DNA of 64,000 nucleotides from Cytophagaceae bacterium (GTDB lineage Bacteria > Bacteroidota > Bacteroidia > Cytophagales > Flexibacteraceae), in assembly GCA_947458545.1 (NCBI GenBank), contig CANGYH010000002.1:124001-188000 (forward strand), given 5' to 3'. The notes under the pieces were generated by a model. It searched no databases. It saw nothing but the letters and a program-made list of their open reading frames with translations, and was not told the origin of the DNA. Position 1 is the stretch's first letter; the number at the start of each line of letters is the position of its first letter. Position numbers and translations under genes: made by a program. This document shows, one piece after another, positions 43,115 through 51,312 of the stretch.

Positions 43115-43122
43115 CATCTTTG
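43115..43122 (+). promoter_or_regulatory. -7-like promoter element (CATCTTTG)
   Basis: 8 bases before the icd ATG on the plus strand; a one-base variant of TAnnTTTG. Confidence 0.5.
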
Positions 43123-43130
43123 CTACCCTA

Positions 43131-44591
43131 ATGGCACACAAGACCCCTATCACCGTCGCCTATGGCGACGGTATCGGCCCAGAAATCATGGAGGCCGTCC
43201 TCCGAATCCTCGATGCAGCCGAGGCACCCATCGAAAAAGAAATCATCGAGATCGGTGAGAAGGTTTATCTCTCAGGCACCTCCTCCGGCATCGGCCCCGA
43301 GGCCTGGGACAGCCTCCGCCGCACCCGCGTATTTCTGAAAGCGCCCATCACCACACCCCAGGGCGGCGGCTACAAATCGCTCAACGTTACCACCCGCAAG
43401 GCCCTGGGCCTTTATGCCAACGTACGCCCCGTCCGCACCTTAGAGCCTTACGTGGCCACCAAGGTGCACATGGACCTGGTCATCGTGCGAGAGAACGAAG
43501 AAGACCTCTACGCCGGCATCGAGCACCAGCAAACGGCAGACGTGGTGCAGTGCCTCAAGCTCATCTCGCGCCCCGGTTGCGAGAAGATCGTGCGCTATGC
43601 CTTTGAGTACGCCAAGGCCTACGGCCGCAAAAAGGTCAGCTGCTTCAGCAAAGACAACATCATGAAGCTGACCGATGGCCTGTTCCACAAAGTCTTTAAC
43701 GAAATCGGCGAAGAGTACCCCGAGATCGAAAAAGACCACCGCATCATCGACATCGGCTCAGCCCTGCTGGCCGAGCAGCCCGAGAAGTTCGACGTCATCG
43801 TGACAGAAAACCTCTATGGTGACATCATCTCCGACATTGCCGCCCAGGTGGCAGGCTCGGTGGGCCTCTGCGGCTCTGCCAACATCGGCGAGCAATGCGC
43901 CATGTTCGAGGCCATTCACGGCTCTGCGCCTGATATCGCCGGCAAGGGCATTGCCAACCCAAGTGGCCTGCTCAACGGTGCCATCATGATGCTGGTGCAC
44001 ATCAATGCGCCCGAGGTAGCCTCTAAAATCCACAACGCCTGGCTCCGTACGCTAGAAGACGGTATCCACACCGCTGACATCTACAAAGAGGGCTCTGAGC
44101 ACAGTGTGCGCAAGGTGAGCACCCAAGCGTTTGCCGATGCCGTCATCGAGCGCCTGGGCCAGTTGCCAGAAAAAATGGCCACGGTTACCTACAACTCAAA
44201 CCGCGAGGCCACCTTCCGCTCCGTACCCCTGTCCACCTATAACCCCGTCAAAACACTGATGGGCGTAGATGTCTTCATAGACTACAAGGGCCGGGATGCC
44301 AATAAGCTAGGTGCCGAGCTCAGCAAGCTCAACGGAGACGGGCTGGTGCTCACCATGATCTCCAATCGGGGCGTCAAAGTCTGGCCAGAGGGCCTGCCAG
44401 AGACCTTTATGACCAACCACTTCCGCCTCCGCTACAAGTCGGAAATTCACCCCGGCGAAGACCCCATCCGCCCCGAGTACATCATCCGCCTCCTGCAGCG
44501 CATCATGGACGCCGGTTTCGACTTCATCAAGATCGAAAACCTCTACATGTTCGACGGTGTCAAAGGCTACACCGCCGGGCAGGGAGAGTAA
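43131..44591 (+). CDS. icd: NADP-dependent isocitrate dehydrogenase
   Basis: 486 residues. It decarboxylates isocitrate to 2-oxoglutarate in the TCA cycle. Motifs: VAYGDGIGPEIMEAVL, VREN EEDLYAGIEH, FSKDNIMKLTDGLF, VIVTENLYGDIISDIAAQVAG, FEAIHGSAPDIAGKGIANPSG. The length and the C-terminal extension of about 150 residues after the core (MGVDVFIDY, MISNRGVKVWPEG, IKIENLYMFDG) match the Thermus/Rickettsia-type enzyme. Ends at a perfect 12-bp stem-loop. Confidence 0.94.
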   Translation: MAHKTPITVAYGDGIGPEIMEAVLRILDAAEAPIEKEIIEIGEKVYLSGTSSGIGPEAWDSLRRTRVFLKAPITTPQGGGYKSLNVTTRKALGLYANVRPVRTLEPYVATKVHMDLVIVRENEEDLYAGIEHQQTADVVQCLKLISRPGCEKIVRYAFEYAKAYGRKKVSCFSKDNIMKLTDGLFHKVFNEIGEEYPEIEKDHRIIDIGSALLAEQPEKFDVIVTENLYGDIISDIAAQVAGSVGLCGSANIGEQCAMFEAIHGSAPDIAGKGIANPSGLLNGAIMMLVHINAPEVASKIHNAWLRTLEDGIHTADIYKEGSEHSVRKVSTQAFADAVIERLGQLPEKMATVTYNSNREATFRSVPLSTYNPVKTLMGVDVFIDYKGRDANKLGAELSKLNGDGLVLTMISNRGVKVWPEGLPETFMTNHFRLRYKSEIHPGEDPIRPEYIIRLLQRIMDAGFDFIKIENLYMFDGVKGYTAGQGE

Positions 44592-44614
44592 CAGACCAGG
44601 TTTTTGCAAACCGA

Positions 44615-44640
44615 AAGTGGCAGCCCCAGGGCTGCCACTT
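44615..44640. terminator. Bidirectional terminator between icd and the zinc-finger gene
   Basis: Perfect 12-bp arms (44615-44626 and 44629-44640) around a 2-base loop, between convergent genes; T-runs are short. Confidence 0.7.
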
Positions 44641-44646
44641 GCATTA

Positions 44647-44967
44647 TCAGTCAAAGTCAAGCTTACTCAGCTTTGGCGGGGGCAGGTTTTTAAACTGCAC
44701 CCCCTGCGCAATGGCCCCGCCTTTGCGGTCTTGCTTGTGGTACAGCTCCTGGGCCTGCTCCTGGCTCACAAGTTGGATTTCAGAATAGCTCGTCTTGCCC
44801 GTAATCACGGCAAAGCCTGCCACCCTGCCCACCTGGCTGCACTGCACGCACGTAAGGGCCGAGGGCAACGCCCGCAGCCGCCCCTCGGGGATAGCCAGCC
44901 CGCAAGCCTTGCACATGCGCCCGGCAGGCGCATGGCCAGGGTCTGGCTTAGGTATGGATGACGCCAC
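44647..44967 (-). CDS. DksA/TraR-type zinc-finger protein
   Basis: 106 residues. A single four-Cys zinc finger in the TraR/DksA style: CKACGLAIPEGRLRALPSALTC then VQCSQ (Cys19, Cys22, Cys40, Cys43). There is no long N-terminal coiled coil as in DksA, so a DksA-like action on RNA polymerase is uncertain. The C-terminal half is polar. It overlaps the upstream hypothetical gene by 20 bp, which makes a shared transcript with lipB likely. Confidence 0.75.
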   Translation of the reverse strand: MASSIPKPDPGHAPAGRMCKACGLAIPEGRLRALPSALTCVQCSQVGRVAGFAVITGKTSYSEIQLVSQEQAQELYHKQDRKGGAIAQGVQFKNLPPPKLSKLDFD

Positions 44968-45364
44968 GCAGCTCTAAGGTAGGGATGTAGCTCAGATTCT
45001 CTTCAATAATAGAGTCTGGCAGAAACAAAAACTTCTTGTCGTAAATCTGAGACCGCTCCTCGTCTTTATAGTAGCTGAGCCAAAACTCGTTCACCAGGTG
45101 GAAAACCTGCGGATCCACCCGCTCTATCGGGGCGGCCTCGCCCGCTTCCACCCGCTCTATCAGGTGGCGCAGCACGCTCGTGCGCTGGGGCTCTCCGTTG
45201 TGCTCGCCGTAGCCTTTGGTGGCCACCAGTACATTTACAATTGGGAAGGGGTTGCTGTTAATTACGTAGGCCGTCCAGTCTATCTGGCCAGGCACCGTAT
45301 CAGACTCTTGTTGGGCTATAGCTATGGAAACACCTTCCACGGCCGGAAAATCAACGTTGCGCAT
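44948..45364 (-). CDS. Conserved Bacteroidota protein of unknown function
   Basis: 138 residues starting MRNVDFPAVEGVSIAIAQQ. It resembles a small conserved protein often seen in Bacteroidota and sometimes labelled phenylalanyl-tRNA synthetase subunit alpha by mistake: WTAYVINSNPFPIVNVLVAT, KGYGEHNGEPQRTSVLRH, VFHLVNEFWLSYY and YDKKFLFLPDSIIEENL. No catalytic motif is visible. It lies between lipB and the zinc-finger gene and overlaps both by 14-20 bp. Confidence 0.75.
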   Translation of the reverse strand: MRNVDFPAVEGVSIAIAQQESDTVPGQIDWTAYVINSNPFPIVNVLVATKGYGEHNGEPQRTSVLRHLIERVEAGEAAPIERVDPQVFHLVNEFWLSYYKDEERSQIYDKKFLFLPDSIIEENLSYIPTLELRGVIHT

Positions 45365-46097
45365 GCGTAGGTTCTGTGCCTGGCAGCGGCTGACCATCGG
45401 GCCAGGGCTGCAGGTGTAAAGAAAACAAAATACTTAACTGGGCCAGCAGCTCAGCTTCTACCTCTGCCAGGGCAGGGGCGTAGCCTAGCTCCCGCTCCAT
45501 ACTGGTTACATCCTTGTCTGCAATGTTGCAGGGAATGATATAACGGAAAAACCGCAAGTCCGGACAAACGTTCAGCGCCAGCCCGTGCATCACCACCCAG
45601 CGGCTGGCCCGCACCCCCATGGCGCAGATCTTGCGGTCGCCAATCCAGACGCCGGTCTGGCCCTCGGAGCGGCCTGCCACAATGCCCCAGCGTGCCAGCG
45701 TGCGTATCACCGCCTCCTCTAGGGTGCGCAGGTAGCGGTGGATGTCGGTAAAATGCCGGTCAAGGTCAAGCAATGGGTACACCACCAACTGCCCTGGCCC
45801 GTGGAAGGTAATGTCGCCCCCGCGGCTCGTCGGGTAAAAGTCTATGCCTTCGGCCTCTAGCTGCGCATGCGGTACCAGCAGATTGGTGGCCTTGCCGCTT
45901 TTGCCCAGCGTAAAAACCGGGTTGTGCTGCAGGCTCACAAGGTAATCTGCCTCCGTATGCCGGGCTGCGTCAGCCGCTTTCTGGGCTAGCAGGTGGCCAA
46001 ACAGCCGCTCTTGCAGGGCCACCCCATCGCCATAGCCCAGCAAGCCGGGCCGCAGCAGGTATGCAGTGCGCATTTGCGCCGGGGCCGCTTCCATCAT
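45351..46097 (-). CDS. lipB: Octanoyl-[acyl carrier protein]:protein N-octanoyltransferase
   Basis: 248 residues. LipB moves octanoate from ACP to lipoyl domains. Motifs: LVSLQHNPVFTLGKSG, TSRGGDITFHGPGQLVVYPL, GVWIGDRKICAMGVR with the catalytic Lys, MHGLALNV, and the catalytic Cys in IIPCNIADKDVTSM. The residue after that Cys is Asn where most LipB proteins have Gly. Start codons at 46097 or 46094 are both possible. First of three overlapping genes. Confidence 0.93.
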   Translation of the reverse strand: MMEAAPAQMRTAYLLRPGLLGYGDGVALQERLFGHLLAQKAADAARHTEADYLVSLQHNPVFTLGKSGKATNLLVPHAQLEAEGIDFYPTSRGGDITFHGPGQLVVYPLLDLDRHFTDIHRYLRTLEEAVIRTLARWGIVAGRSEGQTGVWIGDRKICAMGVRASRWVVMHGLALNVCPDLRFFRYIIPCNIADKDVTSMERELGYAPALAEVEAELLAQLSILFSLHLQPWPDGQPLPGTEPTHAQR

Positions 46098-46100
46098 TTA

Positions 46101-46108
46101 CAAAGATG
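46101..46108 (-). promoter_or_regulatory. -7-like promoter element (CATCTTTG)
   Basis: Minus strand, only 3 bases before the lipB ATG at 46097; a variant of TAnnTTTG. Confidence 0.45.
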
Positions 46109-46224
46109 GCAAATCTGCCAGCCAACGCGGCGGAGCCTTCGGCAAGAAAAGGGCATGTCTTTCACAGCCTTTTCATAACACGCAGCGCCCTTTAGCGTTT
46201 GGCCAAAAGTGCTTATTAACACCA

Positions 46225-46250
46225 AAAATTTGGGGCAGCAGCCAAATTTT
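46225..46250. promoter_or_regulatory. Inverted repeat upstream of the SpoIIE phosphatase gene
   Basis: Perfect 9-bp arms AAAATTTGG (46225-46233) and CCAAATTTT (46242-46250), with an 8-base loop. Between divergent genes, so an operator is more likely than a terminator. Confidence 0.45.
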
Positions 46251-46414
46251 CCAACTTTTTGAAGCCCGGTGGGGTCTTATGTAAAATTTTTGTACTTTTA
46301 TTAAGTTTATTGAAATAATCCGCTAACTTGCGCCAAAGCCGGCAAGCCTTTTTAGTGCGCTGTAATGCCGCTCATGCCAGGCAACTGCCCCCAAAGCCAC
46401 CCAATGCAAATGCC

Positions 46415-46433
46415 TGCAAACCGTCGGTTTGCA
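46415..46433. promoter_or_regulatory. 19-base palindrome upstream of the SpoIIE phosphatase gene
   Basis: Perfect palindrome with 9-bp arms TGCAAACCG (46415-46423) and CGGTTTGCA (46425-46433) around one base, 25 bp before the start. Likely operator of an unknown regulator. Confidence 0.55.
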
Positions 46434-46457
46434 AGCGTCAAAAAATTGTACTAATCT

Positions 46458-48533
46458 TTGAAATCTGCCCTGCCCATTTCCTTGCCGCCCCTTCCTGCCA
46501 ATTTGGGCAGGTGGGTGCTGCTTTGGGCATTGGGCTTGCTGCCAATGGCATCGGCCTGGGGGGCAGCCGCACCCAAAGTTGCAGAGGCAGGTAGCCAACA
46601 GAGCAAGGCTAGCGCCTCTGTACAGCCGCTGGCAAAGGCCGCGCAGCCCCTGGCCCTGGGCCGCAAAAACCTGGCCGAAGGCCGCCTGCTACTGGCCGAG
46701 CAATACCTGGCCACCGCCGCCAAAGAAGTAGAAAAGCAGCCCGCCAGCTTAGAGCAATACGAAGCCTTCTACCTCTATGGCCAGGTGCTGGGTGCGCAAA
46801 GCCAGCACAACCAGGCCCTTAACTACCACTTCAAGGCTAAGCAAACTGCAGAGACCCTCAGAGACGAGGCCCGGCAAGCCCAGGCCCTCAAAGCCGTAGG
46901 CCAAGACTTACTCGCCCTCGACGATCCGGGCCAGGCCGAGCTGTTTCTGCGTAAAGCCTCCAAACTGTACCTAGCCGCTGGCGACGCCCGGCAGGCCGCC
47001 CAGTGCCTGGCCGCCATGGGCGAGTGCTACATCGCAGACCGCCAACCTGCCCGGGCAGCAGGCGCTTTTCGGCAGGCTATGGGCCTGTTTGCCCAGGCGC
47101 AAGACCTACCCGGCCAGGTTGCCAGCCACCAGGGCCTGGCGCGTACCCAGTTAGAGCAAGGCGCACTGCCAGAGGCCATCAATCAACTGCAGATAACCCT
47201 GGGCCTGGCAGACTCTGCCCGCCTGCCAGAGGTAAAAGCTGAGGTGTACCTCATCCTGGCCGAGGCCTACGACAAGTCTGCCGACGAGGCTAAAGCCATT
47301 TTTTATGCCAACATAGGCCTCAGCCTGGGCCAGCGCTACAAGCTGCTGCCTCTGCAAGAGCGGGCCCACCTGCAGCTCTCCAACTACCATACCGCCAAAG
47401 GAGACGATGCCAAGGCCCTGCGCCATTATAAAAACTATGTGGCCCTCAAAGAGCGCATCACCAACGACGTGCGCAACCGTCAGCTTGCCCAGGTACGCCT
47501 CAAATACGAAAACGAAAAGCGCGGCAAAGAAATCGCCGTCCTCACCAGAGAGAAGCGCATCCAGGAGCTAGACCTGACGCGGAAAGAAAACCTGCTCTGG
47601 GCAGGTATAGGCATCATCCTGTTGCTGGGCATCATGGCCGTGCTGCTCCAGCGCAAAAACATGATAGAGCGGGCCGTGAACGCCAAGCTCCACGCCAACA
47701 ACCTCAAAATAGAGCAGCAGCGAGACCAGATTGAGCAGCAAAAGCTAGGCCTCACAGAGGCCCTTGGCCAACTAGAAAGCTCCATCCAGTATGCCAAGCG
47801 TATTCAAGATGCCATCCTGGCCGCCTCGGCACCCTTGCACCCTTTCTTTAAAGACCCGCTCATCTACTACCGCCCCAAGGCCATCGTCTCGGGCGACTTC
47901 TACTGGGCCAGCCACCAAGGCCCAGAGACGGTGGTGGTAGTGGCAGACTGCACCGGACATGGTGTGCCAGGCGCTTTCTTAAGCCTGGTAGGCCACAGCA
48001 CCCTGGTCCGCGCCCTGGCCGCCGTCCCCAGCCTAGACCCCGCCCTCATCCTAACCTTTATAGACCAGGAGATCAGCCGCACGCTCGGCAACCAACCCGG
48101 CCTAGACATTAAGGAGGGCATCGAAATGAGCATCTGCGTGCTCAACCGCACCACCCGCCAGCTCCGCTTTGCCGGCGCCAGGCGCGACGCTTTGGTTGTA
48201 GCCGGCGGCCACGTCCACACCCTAGCCGGTAGCAGACGCAGCGTAGGCGGTATTTATGCCAGGCTGGCTCCAGCCCATTGGCAGTTCGGCACACAAAACC
48301 TCACCATGGTTGCAGGCAGCAGCCTCTACCTACTCACCGACGGATACACAGACCAGCACAACGCCGACGGCCAAGCCAAATTTGGCCTCCCCCGTCTGCG
48401 CGATCTCATCCTAAAAACCAGCGCCCTCTCTGCCCAGGCACAAACCCAGGCGCTAGACCAAGCCCTCACCATCTGGCGGGCCGACACCGACCAAACCGAC
48501 GACATCCTCGTCGTAGGCCTGCGCGTAGAGTAA
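46458..48533 (+). CDS. TPR-containing membrane SpoIIE-type (PP2C) phosphatase
   Basis: 691 residues. An N-terminal signal or anchor helix (WVLLWALGLLPMASAW) is followed by TPR repeats over about residues 60-345 (e.g. EAFYLYGQVLGAQSQHNQAL, AQCLAAMGECYIADRQPARA). A membrane helix (about 379-397, AGIGIILLLGIMAVLL) and a coiled coil follow, and then a SpoIIE/PP2C domain from about 465: SGDFYWASHQG, VVADCTGHGVPGAFLSLVG and LYLLTDGYTDQ with the metal-binding Asp. This layout is typical of Bacteroidota sensors that dephosphorylate STAS proteins. The start is a TTG; a TTG at 46503 would also give a signal peptide. Confidence 0.88.
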   Translation: MKSALPISLPPLPANLGRWVLLWALGLLPMASAWGAAAPKVAEAGSQQSKASASVQPLAKAAQPLALGRKNLAEGRLLLAEQYLATAAKEVEKQPASLEQYEAFYLYGQVLGAQSQHNQALNYHFKAKQTAETLRDEARQAQALKAVGQDLLALDDPGQAELFLRKASKLYLAAGDARQAAQCLAAMGECYIADRQPARAAGAFRQAMGLFAQAQDLPGQVASHQGLARTQLEQGALPEAINQLQITLGLADSARLPEVKAEVYLILAEAYDKSADEAKAIFYANIGLSLGQRYKLLPLQERAHLQLSNYHTAKGDDAKALRHYKNYVALKERITNDVRNRQLAQVRLKYENEKRGKEIAVLTREKRIQELDLTRKENLLWAGIGIILLLGIMAVLLQRKNMIERAVNAKLHANNLKIEQQRDQIEQQKLGLTEALGQLESSIQYAKRIQDAILAASAPLHPFFKDPLIYYRPKAIVSGDFYWASHQGPETVVVVADCTGHGVPGAFLSLVGHSTLVRALAAVPSLDPALILTFIDQEISRTLGNQPGLDIKEGIEMSICVLNRTTRQLRFAGARRDALVVAGGHVHTLAGSRRSVGGIYARLAPAHWQFGTQNLTMVAGSSLYLLTDGYTDQHNADGQAKFGLPRLRDLILKTSALSAQAQTQALDQALTIWRADTDQTDDILVVGLRVE

Positions 48534-48548
48534 CCCACGCCCTCGTCT

Positions 48549-49616
48549 CTAAACCTGGCGCACCGCCACCACGTCTGGCACTGGTTTGCCTACCAGCAGA
48601 TGGTCTGCCAACACCCCGGCCAGCCACGGGGCCAGGCTCACGCCCTTGGTGCCCAAACCCGTAAACACATATTGGTGAGCATGCTCCGGCAGCCACCCCA
48701 CAATCGGCCGCCTGTCTCGCACCGAGGGCCTTATGCCCGCCAGGTGCTTTTCTACCCCGAGCCCTGGCAAGTAAAACTTACCTACCCGTTGTAAGATAGA
48801 AGCCCGCCCTTCTTCCGTAGGGCCCTCCGACTCGTATTGATGCTGGTAGGTGCTCCCCGCCCAAAGCAGGCCGTCTGGGCGCGGGGCCAGGTAGGCGGCC
48901 CTGTTCAGCACCGCTCCGGCCAGGGTAGGAGGGGCCTGCGGTGCCAGCAGCAAAATCTCGCCCTTTAAGGGGGCCAGCGGCAGTTGCGTCAGCAAAGGGT
49001 TGGCCTTGCCCGCCGCGCCCTCTGCCCAGATCACCCCCGCATACGCACGCCCCTGCCAAATAATTCCAGCCTCCGACGATTGCAAATCGGCCGGTACCAC
49101 CTTTTGTTCAAAGAATGCCCCATCTGCAGCCAGCCAGTGGCGCGCCGCCTGGCAAAGCACAGGCACTTCCACATACCCGGCCCTGGGCACCAGCAAGGCC
49201 CCAAAGGGCGCCACCACCTGGTTGGCCGGCGCCCAGGGCAAAACATCCGTCAGCGTCATCCACCCGGCCAGCGGGCCGGCCTGCGTCATGCGCGTGGCCT
49301 CTGCGCGCTCCTCAGCCGTAAGAAGAGGGCGCAGGTTGGGCAGGGCAAAAAAGAAACGTGCATTTAATAGTGCCTCCGCCTGCGGGTAAAAGGCCTCCAA
49401 CACAGGCCACAACTCGTCTGCCAGCCAGGTAAGCTGCATACGCTTGCCTGTTACCGGGTTAAAGGCACCAGCCGCCACCGGGCTGGCGGCCCAGGGCAAA
49501 CCCGCATCGGCCACATGCACCTGCACACCCCTGTTGGCAAGTGTAAGGGCAATTACTGTGCCCGCCAGGCCTTGGCCTACCACCAGCCATCGTTCATTTT
49601 CAGGGCCTTGGGCCAT
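48549..49616 (-). CDS. FAD-dependent oxidoreductase (DAO family)
   Basis: 355 residues. The N-terminal dinucleotide-binding motif is WLVVGQGLAGTVIALTLANRG, ending in the acidic VHVADAG. The DAO fold continues with ASPVAAGAFNPVTGKRM, a substrate domain, and the late FAD contact GIRPSVRDRRPIVGWL plus FTGLGTKGVSLAPWLA. The absence of a C-terminal methyltransferase domain and the short length separate it from MnmC. Substrate unknown, probably an amino acid or amine. Confidence 0.83.
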   Translation of the reverse strand: MAQGPENERWLVVGQGLAGTVIALTLANRGVQVHVADAGLPWAASPVAAGAFNPVTGKRMQLTWLADELWPVLEAFYPQAEALLNARFFFALPNLRPLLTAEERAEATRMTQAGPLAGWMTLTDVLPWAPANQVVAPFGALLVPRAGYVEVPVLCQAARHWLAADGAFFEQKVVPADLQSSEAGIIWQGRAYAGVIWAEGAAGKANPLLTQLPLAPLKGEILLLAPQAPPTLAGAVLNRAAYLAPRPDGLLWAGSTYQHQYESEGPTEEGRASILQRVGKFYLPGLGVEKHLAGIRPSVRDRRPIVGWLPEHAHQYVFTGLGTKGVSLAPWLAGVLADHLLVGKPVPDVVAVRQV

Positions 49617-49807
49617 AGTTTTTTAGGCCCAAGTGCTTTTTAAGCCCCGGTTCGTTTTGTATTTTCAACATTCAGCGCAAAATTTGCCGTTCATACCTCA
49701 TTGTTGCACGGTATTGAGCAAGTGCCGACGGGAGCATTGGCAGCCTGGCCCACCCCTTTGGGGGCGCCGTAGCTGGCAGCGAATGTACCGGCCCCGGCCC
49801 TTCTGAA

Positions 49808-49840
49808 CATCTAAACTCGCCCCCTGGGCAGCTTTAGATG
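49808..49840. promoter_or_regulatory. Dyad upstream of the DUF349 gene
   Basis: 8-bp arms CATCTAAA (49808-49815) and TTTAGATG (49833-49840) with an inner GCCC/GGGC stem, in the 270-bp divergent space (49617-49886) that otherwise shows no gene. Could be a leader hairpin or operator. Confidence 0.35.
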
Positions 49841-49886
49841 GGCGGCCTAGCCGCGCTGTGCACGGTTTTTTTGCCTTCATCCTGTT

Positions 49887-51254
49887 ATGGAAACCCCAAC
49901 ATTAGTAGCGCAGGCCCGCCAGTTTGGCGAAGCCCGCAACGGCAAAGTGTACCGCAAGGCCTTTGCCCAATTCCCAGAGCGCGAGATCGGCGTCGTCAAA
50001 GACACCGACGAGGCTGCCCTCTCATACTTCGTGCGCCGCTTCGAGCTGCTGGCCCAAAAAGTGGCCGAGCTAGAGGCCGACATGGGCAGTGCCGAAAATA
50101 AAGGCAGCTACCTCAACAAAATCCTCCACCTCAGAGACACCCTGCCCGAGGCCAACGCCCTGGGCGATTTTGTGCCCCTGCTGGATAAACTCCAGGCGCT
50201 GGAAGAGTCGCTGCGGTCGTCTATCACCGAGAACCGCAAACGCAACCTAGAGCACAAACTGGCCATGGTAGAAGAGATGGAGGGCCTGGTGGACGAAACC
50301 GACTTCAAATCCCTCTCTACCCGCCTGCGAGAGATCCGCCTCAACTGGATCAAGACCGGCCCCGTGCCCAACGAGGATGCCGAGACCCTCAACGAGCGGT
50401 ACGATAAAATCAACGCCCACTTCTACGAGCAGCGCCGCCAATACATAGAGATGCGCGCCGTCCAGATAGAAGAGCGCACCGCACAGTACAACGCCATCCT
50501 GGCCAAACAGCTCGAGCTTAAAACGCCCGAAGCACAGCTGCACCCCGGCCAGATCATGAAAACGCTAAACGTCCTCTCGCAAGAGTGGAAAGACGTCGGC
50601 AACATCCCTAAAGAGCAGTACGAAGAGCTCAAAGCCAAATTCAAGGCCGACAAAAAGGAGGTGCTGCGCCTCGTCAAACGCCTGGCCAAAAACAAGCGCA
50701 CCGGCAAGCCTGGCGATCCGTTAAAACCCCGCCAGCTCACCCCAGAAGAAATCGAGCAGCTCAAAAACTTCAAAATCAAGCAGACTTTGCTAGAGGAAGC
50801 CAAGGGCATACTCGAAAAAGGCGACTTCCGCGGGGCCTACCCCAAAGTCAAAGAGATGCAGGCCGCCTGGCACAACGTGGGCCCAACCCCCAAAACCAAG
50901 GCCTTCATCAACAAAGAGTTCCTTTACATCTGCGACCGCATCTCTGAGTTCAGCTTCCTCAACAAGATGCTCTACCAGGCCAACCCCTACTACTTCCGCC
51001 TCTCCCCGCGCGATCTGGTCAATGCCAAGATCAACATCATGCGAGACATCATCCGCAAAGAGGAAAACGACATCGAAGTATTCACGGCCCAAATAAAAGA
51101 GAAAGAGGCCAGCGGCGCCGACATGTACAGCCAAGACAACAAAGCCCTCGTGGGCCGCGTCAACAGCCAGACACGCCGCCTAGCCGTTAAAAAGGAGATA
51201 CTCAACGAGCTCCGCACCGAGCTCAACGAGCAGCTCAGCGCAGGTACATACTAG
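49887..51254 (+). CDS. DUF349-repeat protein
   Basis: 455 residues, highly charged and helical. Several DUF349 modules of about 70 residues are seen, e.g. RLREIRLNWIKTGPVPNEDA with LNERYDKINAHFYEQRR, then LSQEWKDVGNIPKEQYEEL with KFKADKKEVL, and MQAAWHNVGPTPKTK. A C-terminal coiled coil follows. DUF349 proteins are conserved in Bacteroidota and a few other groups; function unknown. Long leader region upstream with a hairpin; ends at a strong terminator. Confidence 0.85.
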   Translation: METPTLVAQARQFGEARNGKVYRKAFAQFPEREIGVVKDTDEAALSYFVRRFELLAQKVAELEADMGSAENKGSYLNKILHLRDTLPEANALGDFVPLLDKLQALEESLRSSITENRKRNLEHKLAMVEEMEGLVDETDFKSLSTRLREIRLNWIKTGPVPNEDAETLNERYDKINAHFYEQRRQYIEMRAVQIEERTAQYNAILAKQLELKTPEAQLHPGQIMKTLNVLSQEWKDVGNIPKEQYEELKAKFKADKKEVLRLVKRLAKNKRTGKPGDPLKPRQLTPEEIEQLKNFKIKQTLLEEAKGILEKGDFRGAYPKVKEMQAAWHNVGPTPKTKAFINKEFLYICDRISEFSFLNKMLYQANPYYFRLSPRDLVNAKINIMRDIIRKEENDIEVFTAQIKEKEASGADMYSQDNKALVGRVNSQTRRLAVKKEILNELRTELNEQLSAGTY

Positions 51255-51275
51255 GCGCAGTCAAAACGCCGTTCT

Positions 51276-51310
51276 AAAGGGGTAACTTTCGCCAGAGAGT
51301 TACCCCTTTT
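51276..51310 (+). terminator. Rho-independent terminator of the DUF349 gene
   Basis: Perfect 12-bp arms (51276-51287 and 51298-51309) around a 10-base loop; the 3' arm ends in four T. The next gene's ATG is 3 bp downstream. Confidence 0.85.
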
Positions 51311-51312
51311 CT

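Larger units (their letters stand above)
46109..46457. other. Divergent intergenic region, AT-rich centre, two dyads
   Basis: About 350 bp between lipB and the SpoIIE-type gene. No gene is visible. The central part (46200-46330) is AT-rich. It contains two inverted repeats, listed separately, and a near-match TAATCTTTG at 46452-46460 at the start of the phosphatase gene. Confidence 0.6.
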
